A stretch of DNA of 64,000 bases from Prostheceraeus crozeri. Lineage: Eukaryota; Platyhelminthes; Polycladida; Euryleptidae. Where the stretch lies: NCBI GenBank assembly GCA_907163375.1, contig CAJQUW010011309.1, positions 124,001 through 188,000 on the forward strand. The letters run 5' to 3'. Below are positions 60,393 to 64,000 of the stretch, piece after piece. The position numbers and the translations under genes are program-made. Each line of letters opens with the position of its first letter. Within the stretch, counting starts at the first letter, position 1. The notes under the pieces are model-generated. The model saw only the letters and a list, made by a program, of their open reading frames with translations, did no database searches and was not told the origin of the DNA.

Positions 60393-60851
60393 ATGGTTGA
60401 TCTCAGCCGACTACCAATACCAAGCACACTACCTTTATCGCCAGCCAGCCCATTACCTTCGATCAGTGATGACGATTTTCCAACGGATCTCCCATCCCAC
60501 TGGGGCTCTATTCCCGATCTGGACGGACCATATTCCCTCCCGCCAACACCACCCACCATCGATGGACCGTTTCACATCCCACCAACCCCTGAACTTTCTA
60601 CGTCTAGTTTCGACGATCTCGGACCACCGAGTATGAGCGATGGTCAGGTGGAGGACTATTTGACAGATGAGAAGGAGAATACCCCACCGAATGCAGCTGG
60701 CTATCCCGAACTGGATCTTAATCGTCATCCATTTCGCCGTCCACTGACTAATTTGAGTAGTCGGTATAACATTAGAACTGAACTGCAAAACTTGGATGAA
60801 GCGGTTGCATTTTGGGACGACGTAGACTTTGTTGACGATTGGGTGTTTTAA
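60393..60851 (+). CDS. Proline-rich acidic protein, possible transactivator, outer Polinton
   Basis: The 152-residue protein is Pro/Ser/Asp-rich (PIPSTLPLSPASPLPS, PPTPPTIDGPFHIPPTP). It has TDEKENTPP, a possible kinase or cyclin-type site, and ends in FWDDVDFVDDWVF, acidic with bulky aromatics like known activation domains. It is the only rightward gene in the right half and uses the promoter module of the two putative early genes. A regulatory role is inferred; no family is recognised. Confidence 0.5.
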   Translation: MVDLSRLPIPSTLPLSPASPLPSISDDDFPTDLPSHWGSIPDLDGPYSLPPTPPTIDGPFHIPPTPELSTSSFDDLGPPSMSDGQVEDYLTDEKENTPPNAAGYPELDLNRHPFRRPLTNLSSRYNIRTELQNLDEAVAFWDDVDFVDDWVF

Positions 60852-61109
60852 CTTGTGTATCTTTCTTCTTCTACTTCATATTTTGATACATGTATTCAAT
60901 AAACATACATGGTAAGCTATGACTATTTTATTCAAGGGTGAACTGGGTTATAGGACATATCATGATAGAATAGAAGTTAAAATCAATGATTGAATTTTAA
61001 GATTGGAAATCGTTCATAAAAATTTTACACGTTAGCATTCATAAAATTGACAGTGCTATCATTCCCAAGTCAATGATTATCAAAAATAACAGGTCATTGG
61101 AATAACATT
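60852..61109. other. Tail-to-tail intergenic region
   Basis: Rightward and leftward genes converge here. There is an AATAAA signal near 60899 for the plus strand; nothing else is seen. Confidence 0.5.
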
Positions 61110-62114
61110 TTAATATAGAGATGCACTTTCTTGAGTTATTTCACAACATGCATTATTCTTGCACAAGGTACGATGTTCGGCATAATCACTGAAGTTACAA
61201 TAATGAACAATATAAGACTTGTGGAGTTGTCCATTGTCCACCGTGGTTGATTCGTGCATCACAGTGATGTGATCAATCTTGGTCCAGGCCCATGCAGCTT
61301 CACAGGAATCATAATTTAAATACAGTGTATGCACATAAAGTCGATAGTGTAGTTCAAAGCAATAATGAAGGAGAATCTCAACCACATCTGACAGCGCACA
61401 GTGGTACCCATACTGTACTTTGGCAGCTTGCGTTTCTGTGAGTGCTTTCCCTCGGCGTAAATGTAACAGGGCTCGACGGTACGCTTCTTTCCCTTCATAC
61501 TGGGAATGATTCATCCAGTTGCATCCGCGACGCATATGTTCCTTGTAACCAAGTCTATACACTTCACTATCCCGCATACATGAGGTGAATATATTCCAAT
61601 GAGAGTCAATGCGTTGAGACCATTCGGGGAGAGAAATACTATCCATGGTCACTTTTTCCAAGAGTTTTATGCTTTTCAACCAAGCTCTTTCCATCTCCGA
61701 TAATCCATTCCCTACAATCAGTTCCGCGTCTCCATACTCGCATGTCATTTCATGGACCCAGCCATTAAAACGGTGAATAATCACACTCTCTTCTGCACCA
61801 CATTTTCCAATCACACGTGGGTTGAGACCATGAATAAAATGAGTCGCAAAAACATCACACCCCGATGTTTCATGTTTGATAAAGTCATGGAAGCGCGATG
61901 TAATGGTCACATATCCACTCGGTTTATCGTCTCTGGGTGTATAATGACACCAAATGGCAGCGACTTCCTGCATGGGATCTCCTTCCGTATCAAATACGAT
62001 GAAATTGCGTACCGGCTTCTTCTGCTCCACCCACCATTGTTGTACTTTAGGATGATCAAATGTAATGGAATAAGAACCTTGCATGAGCTCGCCCAAATGC
62101 TGAATCCGACGCAT
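61110..62114 (-). CDS. DEDDh exonuclease-like protein, outer Polinton
   Basis: The 334-residue protein has NFIVFDTEGD near residue 38 with Asp42 and Glu44 in the exo I position, and YHCALSDVVEIL with His238 and Asp243, which matches the HxAxxD exo III motif of DnaQ/RNase T-type 3'-5' exonucleases. The middle Asp (exo II) cannot be placed with confidence. The C-terminus is Cys/His-rich (HRTLCKNNACCEIT). Such an enzyme is extra to the exonuclease domain of polymerase B and could serve repair or RNA processing. Confidence 0.5.
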   Translation of the reverse strand: MRRIQHLGELMQGSYSITFDHPKVQQWWVEQKKPVRNFIVFDTEGDPMQEVAAIWCHYTPRDDKPSGYVTITSRFHDFIKHETSGCDVFATHFIHGLNPRVIGKCGAEESVIIHRFNGWVHEMTCEYGDAELIVGNGLSEMERAWLKSIKLLEKVTMDSISLPEWSQRIDSHWNIFTSCMRDSEVYRLGYKEHMRRGCNWMNHSQYEGKEAYRRALLHLRRGKALTETQAAKVQYGYHCALSDVVEILLHYCFELHYRLYVHTLYLNYDSCEAAWAWTKIDHITVMHESTTVDNGQLHKSYIVHYCNFSDYAEHRTLCKNNACCEITQESASLY

Positions 62115-62186
62115 CGTGAAATGAATCTCGTCTTGTGTGTCTCGACTTATATACCCGTCCCTAGGATGGTGTACAACATGATTGGT

Positions 62187-62459
62187 TTAGCGATGATGAC
62201 GTCTCCTTCGACGTTTTCCTCCTCCTGATATTTTATTCGCTAAAGCACTTACGCCTGCGGCACCGGCTGCACCCGCTGCTCCCAACGCTGCAGCTTTCCC
62301 TGCGGCAATAAGTGCAGGGACGAGGGGGAGTAAAAATGGGAGGATACCTCCTCTTTGTTTACGACTCCCGCGGTAGATTCCACCTTTTTGTCTTCGACTT
62401 CCACGGTAAATACCCCCTTTCTGACGGCGGCTTCCGCGATAAATACCTCCACGTTGCAT
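62187..62459 (-). CDS. pX-like core protein with GGIYRGSR repeats, outer Polinton
   Basis: The 90-residue protein has three N-terminal copies of GGIYRGSRRQK (33-bp DNA repeat), then RGGILPFLLPLVPALIAAG, an Ala/Gly-rich stretch and a terminal GGGKRRRRRHHR. The GGILP hydrophobic block with basic ends is the mark of adenovirus pX (mu)-like proteins in adintoviruses and Polintons, which are packed with the DNA. The frame is whole. Confidence 0.7.
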   Translation of the reverse strand: MQRGGIYRGSRRQKGGIYRGSRRQKGGIYRGSRKQRGGILPFLLPLVPALIAAGKAAALGAAGAAGAAGVSALANKISGGGKRRRRRHHR

Positions 62460-62488
62460 GATTACCGTGATAGGCTAGATGTCCCTAC

Positions 62489-62770
62489 TTAGTTCTTCAT
62501 TAATAGTTTCCCTAACGTCTTTATCTTTCCCAACTTGTTCCTATTTAGATCGCGTTTCAACCGTTGCCATTCTTCCTTTATCATTTGATTATTGGATTTA
62601 TACCGTGGTCGCCACGCTGCTGGCAACAACGTATTGCCCAAATGACGTCGAATCAATTCGCCTTTATGTCTCTGAAACGCTTCATGTCCTCTACGATGCA
62701 TTTGAGATTTTATATACCGTTTCACATGTCTTACAGTTCCTCCTCTCTGGCGTTGTTTACGACGTGTCAT
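62489..62770 (-). CDS. Small basic core-like protein, outer Polinton
   Basis: The 93-residue protein has about one third Lys/Arg (MTRRKQRQRGGTVRHVKRYI, then KRDLNRNKLGKIKTLGKLL) and no acidic block. DNA condensation in the virion is likely. Its stop lies in a CTAAGTAGG variant of the junction motif before the pX-like gene, and CTAAGTTATG lies upstream at 62794-62803. Confidence 0.5.
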   Translation of the reverse strand: MTRRKQRQRGGTVRHVKRYIKSQMHRRGHEAFQRHKGELIRRHLGNTLLPAAWRPRYKSNNQMIKEEWQRLKRDLNRNKLGKIKTLGKLLMKN

Positions 62771-62793
62771 GATTAATGTTTACGCTTCCCAAT

Positions 62794-62803
62794 CATAACT
62801 TAG
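62794..62803 (-). promoter_or_regulatory. Junction motif before the small basic protein gene
   Basis: The coding strand reads CTAAGTTATG, 24 bases before the ATG at 62770. Confidence 0.6.
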
Positions 62804-62832
62804 TCACAAAAATAGGAGATTGATCACTACAT

Positions 62833-63747
62833 TTATTCATCATCCAAATCTACATTATACGTGAACCAATTCAATTGGTTCTTCAAAACAATGGGATTCA
62901 GAGGTTTCCCTCGTTTCTTACTAAAGTCAAATGAATATTTGCGTGGGTCCCGATTTCTATTCTCTGGTCGAAGCGAGGCTTGGGGGACACTGTTCACTTC
63001 CTTGGGTGGATTCGGTTGACTCTCATATATCCGTTTCAACTTTTCGCGCTGATTTTTCCATATTTTCTTGGCCATATGCTCCTTATGCAGCGAGACAAAT
63101 TGACGGACCTTCTCTTCCTCCACGTCACGGTGTAGCATCTCACCACAGACACACATATAGACAAAGTTGTCGCATGCCTCATTCGTCTTGCTCCACGACG
63201 GATTCCATCCACACACCTCCTTATGTTTTTTGCAAACATGTTCCTATAAGAAGAATGCTTGGTACATGTTATGACACCAGGGACAGCGTGCCAACTTCAC
63301 TTTTGACAAGTCGTACAGATATGAATTCGTACTCTCCGGCTCCACTGGACGATTCGGGTCCAAGGGTTTGGTGGGCATATACATGCTCAAATAGGGACAT
63401 AAATGTTCATTCCATTCATTCTCCTCCTCCTGAATCTTCTCATCACAGTACCTGCACCGACCCACACATGGATGTTTATGGTAAGCTTCCATATTATAGT
63501 CTTGTTTGCAAAGCAGGCAGGTGAACTCACTCTCCTTGTCGCCCCAATAACCTCTATCCAGTGAGCACTGATGATCGGTAGTCCACCATTTCCCACAACG
63601 ATCGCAATACTCCTTCCCTATCTCCTTGCGTCCATGACGGATGCATTGTGAAAACAGTCGGAAGCGTTTATTGCAAAACTCGCACTCATAATAGGGTTGA
63701 GGACGGGGACGGACTGTGGTTCGCCTCTTCTTTGTTGGTGGCTCCAT
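62833..63747 (-). pseudogene. Zinc-finger protein region, right side of outer Polinton
   Basis: The ATG at 63747 (MEPPTKKRRTTVR, a nuclear signal) opens a Cys/His-rich protein: YECEFCNKRF, CDRCGKWW, FTCLLCKQDY, HKHPCVGRCRYCDE, NEHLCPY, then CPWCHNMYQ, and further left FVYMCVCGEML. The first part is a clear paralogue of the module at 20300 beside the polymerase; the last parts resemble the gene at 58655. A DNA- or RNA-binding role is likely. The region is not one continuous frame, with about one break, and is listed as a fossil. Confidence 0.6.
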
Positions 63748-63772
63748 TAAATCGTGGTTCAGATCATGTATC

Positions 63773-64000
63773 TTACGTAAACAATGAACCAAACCCAATG
63801 TCAATCTGCATACACAAGATTCCTCCAAAATAACGACACTCCAGTTGAGAACGTAACTTCTTCTGCAACGAATCGATCAGTTCTTCCACGTCCCAATCGT
63901 CACCAATGTTCAAATAGCGATAGGACACGTCCAGTGCACCTTTGGGGAACTTTGCAGATGTTCGAATATCAAACAAGAAGCGTGGTCCATACAGTATTAC
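63773..64000 (-). CDS. Partial uncharacterised gene at right edge, outer Polinton
   Basis: A frame open from the window edge ends at 63773. It includes FLFDIRTSAKFPKGALDVSY and VEELIDSLQKKLRSQLECRY. No family is recognised and the start is outside. It ends 26 bases before the ATG of the zinc-finger gene. Confidence 0.4.
   Translation of the reverse strand, partial: VILYGPRFLFDIRTSAKFPKGALDVSYRYLNIGDDWDVEELIDSLQKKLRSQLECRYFGGILCMQIDIGFGSLFT

Larger units (their letters stand above)
20072..64000. mobile_element. Outer Polinton (Maverick), fossil, right end outside window
   Basis: The element carries the Polinton core set: polymerase B, integrase, adenain-type protease, packaging ATPase, major and minor capsid proteins. 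The left end is placed at AGTACACGCCC, where LINE similarity stops, because Polintons normally start with AG; the right terminus is not reached. Without the 19.1-kb inner element it spans at least 24.8 kb. It is broken: split by the inner element, with about five or six other interruptions. Most genes are still long open frames, so it is fairly young on an evolutionary scale but older than the insert. Confidence 0.85.

Noticed and set aside
62833-63747. The right zinc-finger region as the right terminal inverted repeat of the outer element
   Set aside because: It is a diverged protein paralogue of the left module, not a DNA-level inverted copy; no terminus is seen before the window ends.
60900-64000. 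A third, separate Polinton at the right edge
   Set aside because: No core gene is duplicated there, spacing and junction motifs continue unchanged, and no terminal repeat or target duplication is visible.

Overview
The window is metazoan nuclear DNA. It carries eukaryotic DNA transposons, MITEs, a SINE-like repeat and a LINE in the left 20 kb, and two Polinton (Maverick) elements, one nested inside the other, in the remaining 44 kb. The repeat mix suggests an aquatic invertebrate, but the sequence alone does not let me name the phylum. Polintons are self-synthesising, virus-like elements. They are treated here as fossils, so I give parts, ends and approximate numbers of breaks only.

Left flank, 1-20071. 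A long intronless transposase-like frame with zinc fingers runs off the left edge (2336 to 1, minus). To its right lie AT-rich DNA with minisatellites, a Tc1-like transposase (7100-8050), a foldback MITE (9545-10182), a Harbinger-like MITE holding a decayed Myb/SANT exon (12994-13895), a hAT-type MITE with an 8-bp target duplication (15184-15830), a tRNA-derived SINE-like repeat split by a 1-kb element (16501-17528), and the 3' part of a CR1/Jockey-group LINE on the minus strand (about 18640-20071). No intact host gene was recognised.

Outer Polinton, from about 20072 to beyond the right edge (at least 24.8 kb without the insert, moderate GC). Rightward genes are a zinc-finger and protein-primed DNA polymerase B region, a TATA-binding-protein-like protein and an IAP-like UBA-RING protein. 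Leftward genes are an adenain-type protease, the major capsid protein, a basic core protein, a minor capsid protein with a collagen-like insert, a very large penton-like protein, a chromodomain integrase, the packaging ATPase, a possible early protein and a run of small proteins. Near the right edge are a DEDDh exonuclease-like protein, a pX-like core protein, a second basic protein and zinc-finger proteins. Three gene starts share a promoter module built from GAGCAC repeats, CCAAT and TATA. Most leftward gene junctions carry a CTARGTWA motif. The element is broken: it is split by the inner element and has about five or six further interruptions.

Inner Polinton, 22384-41504 (19.1 kb, strongly AT-rich), sits inside the polymerase gene of the outer one. 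It begins AG and ends CT, has 746-bp terminal inverted repeats that look identical by eye, and is flanked by a 6-bp duplication GACTCT, so it is young. It encodes a protease, a phospholipase A2-like/integrase fusion, capsid and core proteins, a fibre-like protein, two P-loop ATPases, polymerase B and a minor capsid protein. It looks nearly whole, with about two or three interruptions. Its most unusual property is a family of about 14 small double-hairpin repeats spread through intergenic DNA and, in frame, through the polymerase, integrase and protease genes.

In both elements the polymerase copies the element, the integrase inserts it, and the capsid proteins, protease and ATPase form the morphogenesis module. 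The TBP-like protein, TATA promoters and junction motif suggest that the outer element had its own transcription programme.
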